A DNA stretch of 64,000 nt from Ferruginibacter paludis (GTDB lineage Bacteria > Bacteroidota > Bacteroidia > Chitinophagales > Chitinophagaceae): assembly GCF_030409685.1 (NCBI RefSeq), contig NZ_JAUFQJ010000013.1, forward strand, positions 62,001 through 126,000, read 5' to 3'. Shown one piece after another: positions 44,253-54,600 of this stretch; position 1 is the stretch's first letter; every line of letters starts with the position of its first letter. Under the pieces are notes generated by a model that was not told the origin of the DNA, ran no database searches, and saw nothing but the letters and a program-made list of their open reading frames with translations. The translations under genes were made by a program, and so were the position numbers.

Positions 44253-47200
44253 ATGAAAAAAAACAAACGGCTGCAAGCTTTGGGCAACCGAAGCAAGTTT
44301 AAAATTTTACTGCTTATGAAATTGATGACCCCCGTGTTGCTCATTTTTATGACGCAGCTAACTGTTTCTGCTAAAGGACAGGACAAGATTACCATCAAAC
44401 TCAAAAACATTGAGCTCACAAAAGCGATGTCACTGGTGGAAAAACAAAGCGATTATCGTTTTGTGTACAATAACAATTTGATCCCTGTCGCAAAAAAGAT
44501 TGATGCCACTTTTAGAGAGGCAGATTTGCCCGAAGTGATGACAAAGTTCCTTACCGGTACAGGTTTGTCTTATAAAATTATGAAAGACAACCTTGTTGTT
44601 TTGTACCAGCGTGACGATGAAGTAAAAGATCTTACTGTTAAAGGGACAATTACTGATGAAAACGGAAGAGGACTCGAAGGAGCCAGCATTAAAGTAAAGG
44701 GAAATAAAACAGGGACCTATACAGTTGCCTCGGGCGAGTATTCATTAGCTGTGCCCGATAATGCTACGCTTATAATTTCTTACGTAGGGTACGAAACAGT
44801 TGAAATTGCAGTAGGAGGTAGAACTACCATCGATGTTAAATTGAAAGCTGCTACTCAAAAAATGGATGAGGTTGTGGTGATTGGTTATGGTAGCGCAAGC
44901 AAAAGAGACCTGACAGGATCAATTACAAAAGTAGCCGGTAAAGATATCGCCGATAAACCCAATACTAATCCGGTTGCATCTTTGCAGGGAAAGGTAGCCG
45001 GTTTGTCAGTTGTTAACAACGGTACTCCCGGTGCAGCTCCGGACATCAGGATCAGGGGAACTGTAAGTATTGGACAGGTTCATCCGTTATATGTAGTGGA
45101 TGGTATTTTTAACGATAACATTGATTATATCAATCCGAATGACATTGAGTCTATAGAAGTACTGAAAGATCCTTCTTCATTAGCCATATTTGGTGTAAAA
45201 GGCGCCACAGGTGTTATTGCTATTACCACTAAAAAAGCCAAGGCAGGCCAGGTGGTAGTAAACTTCAATACATCTTACGGAACAAAAAAACTGGTAGATA
45301 AAATTAAGCTTGCAGATGCCACCCAGTTTAAAACCTTGTTTGATGAAGAAAATGCCAATAATGGTGTTGCTACTCCAGACTATTCAGCCTTAACTGCCAA
45401 TACAGACTGGATTGATGCTGTTACCCGGACCGGAAAATTTAATAATAATAACCTGAGTATTTCCGGAAGCACAGAAAAAAACCGTTTCAACTTCGGGCTG
45501 GGATATTTAACCGACGAAGGAATTATCAAACACGAAAAGCTAGAAAAAATACTACTTTCTTTTGGGGATGAGTTTAAGGTGAATAAAGCCATAAAAATTG
45601 GCATCAACTTCAATGCATCAAGGCAAAATAATCCTTACAACGCAACCAGCGTATTGGACAATGCCAGAAAAGTAATGCCACAGGTTTCAGCGGGCACAAA
45701 GCCTTTCAGTGTAGCGAATCCTTATGGCGGAGATAGCATGACTGTTAATTTGTATTCAGGCCTTGATAATGCGCTTCAAAATTCAGGTGTTGTAAATCCA
45801 TTGCTTGAATTGGAAAATACATGGAATAAGCAGGTTAATATCGAGTTTAGAACTGTTGCAAGTGTTTATGGCGAAATTAATTTCCTTAAATATTTCAATT
45901 TCAGATCAACTTTCTATGCGGATATGAGCACAGTGAATAACAGGCAATATTCACCGCTTTATTATGCTTATGACCCTTTAAATAACACCCCTTACCTGTA
46001 CGGTGCAAAAACACAGGTGAGTGAGAATGACAACTCTTACAAAAAATTTCAGCAGGACCATATCCTTACCTTCAGAAAAAGTTTTGGAGATCATAATTTA
46101 ACTGCAACTGCTGGTTTTACTTCTTACTATTTCGGCAACTTCAACAGGTCTGGCGTTGCTAAACCCTATACTACCGGTAATGCCTTGCCAATACCTGATG
46201 ATAAAAGATTCTGGTACATGACCAATGGTTTTGAGGATCCAACAACATCACTGGCATCTTCCTCTCAAAGCGAATATTCAACAGTTTCAATGCTGGGAAG
46301 GATATTGTACAATTACAAGCAAAAGTATTTTTTAAACGCATCTGTCCGGGATGACGCTTCGTCACAAATCCCCGAAAAAAATCGTCACCAGCAATTCTGG
46401 GCGCTTGGAGGCGCATGGGAAATATCCAAGGAAGATTTCATGAAGGGACAAACGTTTTTAAACTATCTTAAATTAAAAGGATCTGTTGGTGTCTTGGGCA
46501 ATCAAACAGCGGTAGATCCCAATGGATTAACCATCAATTATCCATTTTATCCAAGATTAAATACAGGTATCGCAGCAGTTTTTGGCACCAATATTTATGG
46601 TGCTGCACAACCTTCCTATGTGCCTAATCCAGATTTGAAATGGGAAACCGTTTCGGCCCAGGAAGCAGGATTTGAATTGTCAGCCTTTAGAAACAGGTTG
46701 CATTTTGAAGCCAATTATTTCAACAAAACTACCAATAACCTGATGTCATATCTAAGCAAGGCTTCCATTGGTTTGCCGGATCAGCTGACAAATGGTGGTA
46801 GTTTAAGAAACTGGGGTGAAGAATTTTCTGCCAGCTGGAACCAGGCTGTTAACCGTGATTTTTCTGTTAATATCGGAGGCAATATTACCTTCTTAAAAAA
46901 CAAAGTATTAAGCATTGCTGAAGGTACGGTGGCAGGGTATTTCTCAAGAGCATTTCAAAACAATGGATCAGCTGAAAGCCGCACCCAGCCAGGACTTCCT
47001 ATCGGGTCTTTTTACGGGTACGAAGTAGAGGGGCTATATCAAAGCTATGCTGACATCTTGAAATCACCAGTTGCCTCTGCTATTGGTGCTTACAGGCCGG
47101 GCGATTTTAAATTTAAAGATTTGAATGGAGATGGAAAAATTACTGCTGATGACAGAACTGTTATTGGTAATCCAACACCTAAGTTTACCTATGGTACTTC

Positions 47201-47663
47201 CGTTAATTTAACTTATAAAAGTTTAAGCCTTGCGGTTGATATGGGCGGCGTTTATGGTAACCAGATTTTCAGAACCTGGGGTTCGCTTGAATCTCCGTTT
47301 CAGCGTGTAAACTATTCAGCAGAAAAAATTAACAGATGGCATGGCGCAGGTACCTCTGACTGGGTGCCCATCCTGAGCCAGGGAGATCGCTTTAACTACA
47401 ACGGCTCCAGCTATAATATTGAAGACGGAAGTTATTTCAGAATCAGGAACGTACAATTGGCTTTTAACTTCAGCCAGCGTTTACTTTCAAAGGCAAAGAT
47501 TAAAAACTTAAGAGTATACCTCAATGTTCAAAATGTGAAAACATGGAAAAACAATTTAGGCTATACTGCTGAATACGGTGGTGATGCAACTGCGTTTGGC
47601 TATGATAATGCAGGAGGTGCGATTCCCCTGGTATCTACCGCAGGTTTAAATGTAACTTTTTAA
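44253..47663 (+). CDS. SusC/RagA family TonB-linked outer-membrane transporter with STN domain
   Basis: A 1136-residue importer of oligosaccharides. In order: a long signal region (about 1-43), an STN domain (about 47-120, ITIKLKNIELTKAMSLVEKQ) that signals to FecR, a carboxypeptidase-regulatory-like domain (about 128-212, GTITDENGRGLEGASIKVKG), the SusC plug (VVVIGYGSASKRDLTGSI, PLYVVDGIF) and a large beta-barrel ending in GLNVTF. It forms the outer-membrane complex with the SusD encoded 19 bases downstream. The sugar taken up is inferred from the hydrolases: probably beta-1,2-linked gluco-oligosaccharides. Confidence 0.94.
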   Translation: MKKNKRLQALGNRSKFKILLLMKLMTPVLLIFMTQLTVSAKGQDKITIKLKNIELTKAMSLVEKQSDYRFVYNNNLIPVAKKIDATFREADLPEVMTKFLTGTGLSYKIMKDNLVVLYQRDDEVKDLTVKGTITDENGRGLEGASIKVKGNKTGTYTVASGEYSLAVPDNATLIISYVGYETVEIAVGGRTTIDVKLKAATQKMDEVVVIGYGSASKRDLTGSITKVAGKDIADKPNTNPVASLQGKVAGLSVVNNGTPGAAPDIRIRGTVSIGQVHPLYVVDGIFNDNIDYINPNDIESIEVLKDPSSLAIFGVKGATGVIAITTKKAKAGQVVVNFNTSYGTKKLVDKIKLADATQFKTLFDEENANNGVATPDYSALTANTDWIDAVTRTGKFNNNNLSISGSTEKNRFNFGLGYLTDEGIIKHEKLEKILLSFGDEFKVNKAIKIGINFNASRQNNPYNATSVLDNARKVMPQVSAGTKPFSVANPYGGDSMTVNLYSGLDNALQNSGVVNPLLELENTWNKQVNIEFRTVASVYGEINFLKYFNFRSTFYADMSTVNNRQYSPLYYAYDPLNNTPYLYGAKTQVSENDNSYKKFQQDHILTFRKSFGDHNLTATAGFTSYYFGNFNRSGVAKPYTTGNALPIPDDKRFWYMTNGFEDPTTSLASSSQSEYSTVSMLGRILYNYKQKYFLNASVRDDASSQIPEKNRHQQFWALGGAWEISKEDFMKGQTFLNYLKLKGSVGVLGNQTAVDPNGLTINYPFYPRLNTGIAAVFGTNIYGAAQPSYVPNPDLKWETVSAQEAGFELSAFRNRLHFEANYFNKTTNNLMSYLSKASIGLPDQLTNGGSLRNWGEEFSASWNQAVNRDFSVNIGGNITFLKNKVLSIAEGTVAGYFSRAFQNNGSAESRTQPGLPIGSFYGYEVEGLYQSYADILKSPVASAIGAYRPGDFKFKDLNGDGKITADDRTVIGNPTPKFTYGTSVNLTYKSLSLAVDMGGVYGNQIFRTWGSLESPFQRVNYSAEKINRWHGAGTSDWVPILSQGDRFNYNGSSYNIEDGSYFRIRNVQLAFNFSQRLLSKAKIKNLRVYLNVQNVKTWKNNLGYTAEYGGDATAFGYDNAGGAIPLVSTAGLNVTF

Positions 47664-47682
47664 TCTTTTTAAATTTATTGAT

Positions 47683-49248
47683 ATGAAAAAAAATAAAATT
47701 GTATTACAGTTAGCAATGGCGGTGCTGCCGTTGATGCTGCTAACAATGGGGTGCGCAAAATTTTTGGATAGAAAACCCTTAACAGCCACCCTGGATGATT
47801 TAAAGCAGGGAACGTTGGAAGCGCAAAGTTTTGGCCTGTACAATACCTTAACTTCTTACGCCGGTTTTTCCACTTTGCCATGGCTTGACTTCCACAGTAT
47901 ACGGGATGATGATGCGCAAAAGGGAAGCAGTACAACGGATGGCAAGGAAATCAATACAGAGTTTGAAACTTTTCAATATTCCAAAGATGACTGGGCTCCC
48001 AATACGTATTGGAACGACCGGTATTATATGATCAACCTTGCAAACAAGGAATTGTATTATGCCGATTCTTTAAAAGTCAGCGATCCGGCATCGTTAAGAA
48101 ATATTGGTGAAGCCCGCTTTTTCAGGGCCTATTGCTATTTCGACCTGGTGAGAACTTATGGAGATGTGCCGTTGATTAATTTCTATTACACCAATGCCGC
48201 GGATGGAATTAAAGCGAAGTCTCCCGTTGCGGCAATTTATGCGCAGATTGATGAAGATTTGAACCTTGCTGCACAATACCTTCCATTGAACTGGTCTGTG
48301 GGTGGAACTAATATCTATCCGGGCCGTCTTACAAGAGGTGCTGCAAACACCTTGTGGGCTCAAACGCATTTATTCAGGGGTGATTGGGCACAGGTTGTAA
48401 GTCTTTGCAACCAGGTAATTCAGTCGCAGCAATATAGTTTAACTACCAATTTCCCTGATATATGGAAGGATGGTTTAAACGGAGCTGGTAAAAATGGTCC
48501 GGAATCAATTTTTGAAGAGCAGAGTTATGTAGGTCCGAACAATACGCCCAATAAAGGAACACAATGGGGAACAAGCCAGAACGTGAGACAAGGCGGCGCT
48601 AGTAATGCATGGAATTTAGGCTGGGGATGGAATACACCTACACAAAAACTGGTTAGCGCCTGGGACAGTACAGATCCGCGGAAAAGCCAGACAATTTTAT
48701 ATTCCGGCCAGTACGACGGCGGACCGGCAGCTGGTGGATACGGAGCTACATTACCAGCTTACAGTCCCGGTACCGGTTTGGATCAGCCCTACTGGAATAA
48801 AAAAGTGTATTCTGATCCGGCCATGCGCCAGTTTACAGGACAGATTTTTGGAAGTGGCGGGGCCGATTGGATCAACCATAGAATATTGCGTTATGCTGAT
48901 GTGATTTTAATGCTGGCAGAAGCCAGTAACGAATTAGGTGATGGTGCAACTGCTGCGACTAATTTGGAACTGATCAGGAACAGGGCAAGTGGTAACCTTG
49001 GACCAACGCGTACTATTGTAAAGCCGATTCCATTTGTTGACCAGGACCAGATGCGTGCGGCAATTAAAAATGAACGCAGGTTTGAGTTTGCAATGGAAGG
49101 TTATCGTTTCTTCGATTTGGTTCGCTGGGGCGATGCAGTTAAGGAACTAGGTAGCCTCGGCTATACGAACCGTTGCAGGTATTATCCTATACCGCAACAG
49201 GCCATCAATTTATCCGGAGGTATCCTGGTACAAAACCCTGAGTGGTAA
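47683..49248 (+). CDS. SusD/RagB family glycan-binding lipoprotein
   Basis: A 521-residue surface lipoprotein, the lid of the SusC barrel. The lipobox LLTMGC places the acylated Cys at residue 24. Family features: ARFFRAYCYFDLVRTYGDVP near 145-164, ILMLAEASNELGD near 410 and NERRFEFAMEGYRFFDLVRWGD near 465-487. The C-terminal region is rich in Gly and Tyr as in other SusD proteins. It is cotranscribed with SusC. Confidence 0.93.
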   Translation: MKKNKIVLQLAMAVLPLMLLTMGCAKFLDRKPLTATLDDLKQGTLEAQSFGLYNTLTSYAGFSTLPWLDFHSIRDDDAQKGSSTTDGKEINTEFETFQYSKDDWAPNTYWNDRYYMINLANKELYYADSLKVSDPASLRNIGEARFFRAYCYFDLVRTYGDVPLINFYYTNAADGIKAKSPVAAIYAQIDEDLNLAAQYLPLNWSVGGTNIYPGRLTRGAANTLWAQTHLFRGDWAQVVSLCNQVIQSQQYSLTTNFPDIWKDGLNGAGKNGPESIFEEQSYVGPNNTPNKGTQWGTSQNVRQGGASNAWNLGWGWNTPTQKLVSAWDSTDPRKSQTILYSGQYDGGPAAGGYGATLPAYSPGTGLDQPYWNKKVYSDPAMRQFTGQIFGSGGADWINHRILRYADVILMLAEASNELGDGATAATNLELIRNRASGNLGPTRTIVKPIPFVDQDQMRAAIKNERRFEFAMEGYRFFDLVRWGDAVKELGSLGYTNRCRYYPIPQQAINLSGGILVQNPEW

Positions 49249-49286
49249 AACATGCAAACAAAAGTTCACACTTTAAAAATCTAATT

Positions 49287-50153
49287 ATGAACATAAGGAA
49301 AATAATGACTAAAAATGTCGTTCTTATCATAGCCTTCGGGAGCCTGCTGGCAGGTTGCCAAAAAATAACCCATCCTGCTTTGGGAGATTATACAAAAGAT
49401 GCTAATCCTGTAGGTGGCCCTTTGAAATTTTATGCCGCTTTTGATGGCACGTCAGATAATCCGTTGATGAATGGTGTTGATAGTATCAGGGCGAATTTTC
49501 CTTCGAGCAATACTGCTGCGGTGGGAGAAGGTATATCTGGTAAAGGTTATATGGGTAGCGAAACGGCATTTACCCAATATGCATCTGCCAATGACTTTAC
49601 ATCTGCCACCAGTTTTACTATTTCATTTTGGGTTAAAAAAACGCCCCAGGCTGCAGGCAAAGGAACCAATTTTGCTTTTGCTTTAAATTCATCAGGTTAC
49701 AGCTGGACCAATTTAAAAATGTTCCTGGAGTTTGAAGATGCAGGCAATCCCAGTACAACAGACTCGGCTTCCGCTAAGTTTTATCTGTTCGATCAATGGT
49801 TTGAATTTACAGGAACAAAAAGAATGAAGAACGTGTTGAACGGTCAATGGCATCACCTGGCATTTACTTATGATGAAACAACCTCGGTGCTTACGCCGTA
49901 CATTGATGGTGCGGTACCAACCAATTTACCGGCAGGTTTCGGTAACGTAACCAATAACGGCTCGCCCAGGGGGCAGCTAAACTTTAATGCAGATAAACCT
50001 ATCACCGGGCTTACTATTGGCGGAGCGGGAGAAGAAGCATACAAAGCAAATTCGTGGATGGGATATTTTGACGGTCAACTGGACCAATTCAGGTTGTATG
50101 GTGCTGCATTATCCGCCGCGGATGTTGCAGCTTTATACGCCAACAAGCAATAA
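49287..50153 (+). CDS. LamG-fold lipoprotein, candidate surface glycan-binding protein
   Basis: A 288-residue lipoprotein with lipobox LLAGC (Cys near 24) and a single laminin G/concanavalin-like domain (about 45-285): LKFYAAFDGTSDNP, FTISFWVKK, GQWHHLAFTYDE, TPYIDGAV and LDQFRLYGAALSAADVAALY. It directly follows SusD, where other loci place SusE/SusF-type glycan binders, so a similar role is likely. The ATG at 49287 begins the lipoprotein signal; the frame extends upstream to 49242. A terminator follows. Confidence 0.82.
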   Translation: MNIRKIMTKNVVLIIAFGSLLAGCQKITHPALGDYTKDANPVGGPLKFYAAFDGTSDNPLMNGVDSIRANFPSSNTAAVGEGISGKGYMGSETAFTQYASANDFTSATSFTISFWVKKTPQAAGKGTNFAFALNSSGYSWTNLKMFLEFEDAGNPSTTDSASAKFYLFDQWFEFTGTKRMKNVLNGQWHHLAFTYDETTSVLTPYIDGAVPTNLPAGFGNVTNNGSPRGQLNFNADKPITGLTIGGAGEEAYKANSWMGYFDGQLDQFRLYGAALSAADVAALYANKQ

Positions 50154-50177
50154 GCTTTCAATTCTTTTACATGATAC

Positions 50178-50208
50178 AAGAGGGTTGCAAAGATTTTGCA
50201 GCCCTCTT
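50178..50208 (+). terminator. terminator after the SusC-SusD-LamG operon
   Basis: A 13-bp stem (50178-50190 with 50196-50208, one T/G wobble) around a 5-base loop, followed by TTTATAATT-type sequence with only a short T-run. It lies between the LamG gene and the convergent cytochrome gene. Confidence 0.75.
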
Positions 50209-50262
50209 TATAATTACAGTTCTTTGATGTTTGTTAAAAAATCTTTTGGAGAGATGTCGGCG

Positions 50263-51498
50263 CTACTTTTTAATATAGTTAAGCAGTCTCTTTGTTTCTT
50301 CGGGGTAAATGCTGATGAAGTGCGAACGTATTAATGCTGCCGTGGGCTCAGCCTTGCCGGTTAAGTATACTGCAATAGCCCGGGATGGAGACAATGGCAT
50401 GTGGCAATCAATGCAGTTGCTTTTTAAACTGGCGGCGGACACATTTTTTAAAGTACAAAAGTTTCCATGCTCAACTGTGTGACAGGTTAAACAACGTTGT
50501 GAAAATAAAGTAGTTTTTCCTTTTTCGTTTTCGTGTGTATTGTGGCAGGTATTGCAGGTCATCGTATCACTCATTCTGTAACATTTACTTGCCCTCAATA
50601 AGCCATACTGATTGCCATGTACGTCAATTGAATTTGTATTCGGCGCCGTGGTATCTATTGCATAAAAATCAGCAAGCTTGTCGCCGGCTTTAAACTGAAA
50701 GGAGGGCTTTGTTTTTGTTAGTCTGCCGCCGTGGCAGGAAGCGCATAGATCCATGTTTTGCTGCCTTGTCAGATGCGCTGGATTAATGATGAACTTTGCT
50801 TTTAACGCAGTTGGATGTTGAGTTTGATAAGCTATATGCTCAGCGGCCGGGCCGTGACACTTTTCACAATCCACACCGTAAATTATTTGATTGCGGTCGA
50901 AAGCTTCGGGATCTTCATTTTCGTTCGTAAGCTTTTTTGCAAAAGTGGTATGGCATTCCAGGCACCGTGAGGTGATGGGCCTGTTAAAGATAATTTTGTT
51001 CGGGTAACCCGGACTGTTAGACCATTGATGGGCTGCGGAAAAATAAGTAACGGGCAATTGAAAGAGCAGGTTTTTATTCCAGTTTAAAAAAGACTGGCCC
51101 ATGGTGCCGGAGCCAATAACAATATCCATGCGACGGGCAATTTTTTCGATACCATTGCTGTAACCAACCTGGTAAAAGCCACTATCCCTTTTTTCCATGG
51201 CAACAAAATGGCTGGTATCATAAGCAAACATATTACTGTCTTTATTAAAACTACCCTTTATAAACTTTTCTTCGGCAATTCGGGTGGTTAAATAATGGGC
51301 CGTGTGAAGATGGGTGTCGTAGATACTTTTATGACATTGGATGCAACTGGCAGATCCGGCAAATTGGTTAATGGAAACGGTTGGTGTCACGGGTGCTTGT
51401 TCCTTGTCGGGATGGATGCATTGCGCAAAGAAAATCACAGCCAATGCAACGATAAAAATGGTAAGAAAAGAACGAAAGTATGGTGCAAATATTTTCAT
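50263..51498 (-). CDS. seven-haem c-type cytochrome lipoprotein
   Basis: A 411-residue protein with seven CxxCH haem-binding motifs in order: CIQCH, CLECH, CEKCH, CASCH, CNTCH, CLTCH and CIDCH. The N-terminus (SFLTIFIVALAVIFFAQC, Cys 27) looks like a lipoprotein signal. It probably moves electrons in the periplasm or at the outer membrane. It is the only minus-strand gene in the locus. The layout resembles multihaem proteins of the perC/doubled-CxxCH type; partners are not encoded nearby. Its link to the glycan locus is unproven. Confidence 0.85.
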   Translation of the reverse strand: MKIFAPYFRSFLTIFIVALAVIFFAQCIHPDKEQAPVTPTVSINQFAGSASCIQCHKSIYDTHLHTAHYLTTRIAEEKFIKGSFNKDSNMFAYDTSHFVAMEKRDSGFYQVGYSNGIEKIARRMDIVIGSGTMGQSFLNWNKNLLFQLPVTYFSAAHQWSNSPGYPNKIIFNRPITSRCLECHTTFAKKLTNENEDPEAFDRNQIIYGVDCEKCHGPAAEHIAYQTQHPTALKAKFIINPAHLTRQQNMDLCASCHGGRLTKTKPSFQFKAGDKLADFYAIDTTAPNTNSIDVHGNQYGLLRASKCYRMSDTMTCNTCHNTHENEKGKTTLFSQRCLTCHTVEHGNFCTLKNVSAASLKSNCIDCHMPLSPSRAIAVYLTGKAEPTAALIRSHFISIYPEETKRLLNYIKK

Positions 51499-51626
51499 AA
51501 AAAAAGAAGGTGTAACCCAGTACTACCAAGTTAAATCAATAAAATACAAACACCAAAAACTCAGTTAAGCCCTAATTAAATGATTACTTTTACAGTAACA
51601 GATTTTGCATTTTTTAAAATCTTTTT

Positions 51627-54600
51627 ATGCCTGCCAACCGAATAATTTATTTGTATTTTTCTTCTGTTTTTTTTCTCTTTATTTCGTGCAAAAAATCCAA
51701 TACGTTATTCACCAGTCTGTCTTCTTCCGAAACAAATGTGCGGTTCCAAAATACGTTGAAAGATCAGAAGGCTTTTGGAATTTTATATTACCTGTATTAT
51801 TATAATGGCGGCGGAGTATCAGTTGGAGATGTAAATAATGATGGATTGCCGGATATTTATTTTACCGCCAATAACCACGCAGGTAATAAATTATACATTA
51901 ACAAAGGCAATTTTAAATTTGAAGACATTACCGAAAATGCTGGTGTAGCGGGAAGTTCAGACTGGTGTACCGGTTCAACCATGGCAGATGTAAACGGTGA
52001 TGGGTTACTGGATATTTATGTTTCGGCAGTAAACATCAACGGAAAAATAAAAGGACACAATGGGTTATTTATAAATAACGGACCATCTAAAACAGCTCCC
52101 GGCGAAGTAACGTTTACAGAAAGTGCCGCACAATATGGATTGAATTTTTCAGGGTTTACCACACAGGTTGCCTTTTTTGATTATGACCACGACGGAGATC
52201 TGGACTGTTATATTTTAAACCAATCTCATAAGGCAAATGAAAATATTGTCGACACAATTAACCGAAGGAAATTTGACGCGGAAGCGGGTGATAAATTAAT
52301 GCGTAATGATATGAATACGTCCGCTAAAAAGTTCACAGATGTTTCAGCAATGTCGGGTATTTATCAAAGCAGTTTGGGCTACGGGCTCGGCATTTCGGTT
52401 GCAGATATCAACAATGATGGGTGGGAGGATATTTATATCGGTAACGACTTTCACGAGAATGATTATTACTATATTAACAATGGCAATGGAACTTTTACAG
52501 AAAGTGGTGCCAAACATTTTAGACATTACAGCCGATTTAGTATGGGTAATGATATAGCTGATTTTAATAACGATGGTCAATTGGATATTGTAACAGTAGA
52601 TATGTTACCGGGCGAGGAAAAGACCTTAAAAACCTATGGCAGTGATGAGAATGCCGACACCTATAAATTTAAGCTCATCAGTAATGGCTTTCAGTACCAG
52701 TATTCAAAAAACTGTCTGCAACAAAATAATGGCGATGGCATTAGTTTTAGCGAGGTTGGTTTATTGAGTGGTATTTCGGCAACCGATTGGAGCTGGGCTC
52801 CCCTCTTTGCTGATTTTGACAACGATGGAAATAAGGATTTATTTATATCAGGCGGTATTGTGAAACGTCCAGTGGATCTTGATTACATTCGTTTTGTTTC
52901 AGACTTATCTTTTAGACAGGCAATGAATAAGACAGATCAATATGATGCGGCGGCATTGGAAAAAATGCCTGATGGAGCATCACATCCCTTTCTTTTCCAG
53001 GGTGCTGGAAACAGCCATTTTTCAGATGTCAGCGATAGTTGGGGTACTGGTGAAATGAAAGGTTATTTCAACGGCTCAGCTTATGCTGATCTTGACAATG
53101 ATGGTAACCTTGATATCATAATTAACAGCCTCAATGCACCAGCTGTAATCTTAAAAAATAATGCGCCAAAGAAAAATTACATCACTGTTTCTTTTAAAGG
53201 CGACAGCTTAAACAGTTCAGGCATTGGCGCCAAAGCCTATGTATTTGCCGGCAAAAAAATACAATACCAGCAACTGATGCTTACCAGGGGTTTTGAATCT
53301 TCCGTTGAACCAAGGCTGCATTTTGGTTTGGGTGATGCAGCAATTATTGACAGCCTCTTGATCGTGTGGCCCAATCAGCAATACCAGCTATTAAAAAATG
53401 TAACTGCTGTAAACTCTTTATTGGTGCAACAAAAAGATGCCAATAAACATTTTGATTACGTCACATTCTTCCCATTACCCAAACCGATATTACAGGATAT
53501 TACAAGCCAGGTTAAGTGCAACTGGAAACACAGGGAAAATAATTTTATTGATTTTAATAGCCAGTATTTGATCCCACATATGCAATCGACACGCGGGCCA
53601 AAAATTGCGGTGGGTGATATTAATAAAGACGGACTTGATGACTTCTTTGCTTGCGGTGCCAATGGCCAGCCGGGCAGTCTGATGGTGCAGACTAAAGAGG
53701 GAACATTCGTACAATCTGACACCAGCCTGTTTAATAAAAGTACATACTGTGATGAAGTAGATGCTGTTTTTTTTGATGCGAATAAAGATGGCTTTCCGGA
53801 CTTGTATGTTGTAAGCGGAGGGGACGAATATGCTGATGGCAATGCAGCTTTGGCCGATAAATTATACATCAATGATGGCGAAGGACATTTCACTTTGTCA
53901 ACAACGCAATTACCGGTTTTGCTAACTAATAAAAGCTGTGTGGTAGTTGCGGATGTTGACCACGATGGAGACGATGATTTATTTATTGGCGGCCTCGCAA
54001 ACGCAAAAGAATTTGGGCAACCGCAATCATCTTTTTTATTGTTGAATGATGGCAAAGGAAATTTTAAACCTGCAGCTGAAAATATTATTTCTTTAAAAGA
54101 AACGGGAATGGTAACAGCAGCAGTTTTTACGGACATCGATATGGATGGCTGGATGGATTTGGTAGTAGCGGGGGAATGGATGCCGGTAAAAATGTTTATT
54201 AATAACAAGGGAATATATAAAGAAACTGATTTGCCGGCGTCCACAGGTCTTTGGCAATCTTTATATGCAGCAGATGTAAATGGCGATGGCCTCATGGATA
54301 TACTGGCTGGCAATTGGGGGCATAATTCCAAGCTGTATGCAGGTAAGGATGGTCCTTTAAAATTGTATGTAAAAGACTTTGATAAAAATGGGTCGCCGGA
54401 ACAGGTAATGACCTATACAATAAAAGGCAAAGAATATACATTTTTGGCAAAGGATGAATTAGAACGGGCGCTGCCGGTGTTGAAAAAAGCCTACCTCACC
54501 TACAACGAGGTAGCGGGCAAAACGGTACAGTACATGTTCTTCGATTTATTTAAAGATTACCGGGAATTAAAGGCCGAAACGCTTACCACCACTTGTTTTA

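Noticed and set aside
53456..54331. 291-codon open frame antisense to the FG-GAP lipoprotein gene
   Set aside because: It mirrors the repetitive Asp/Gly-coding strand, has no recognisable domain or start context, and the sense gene is clear throughout.
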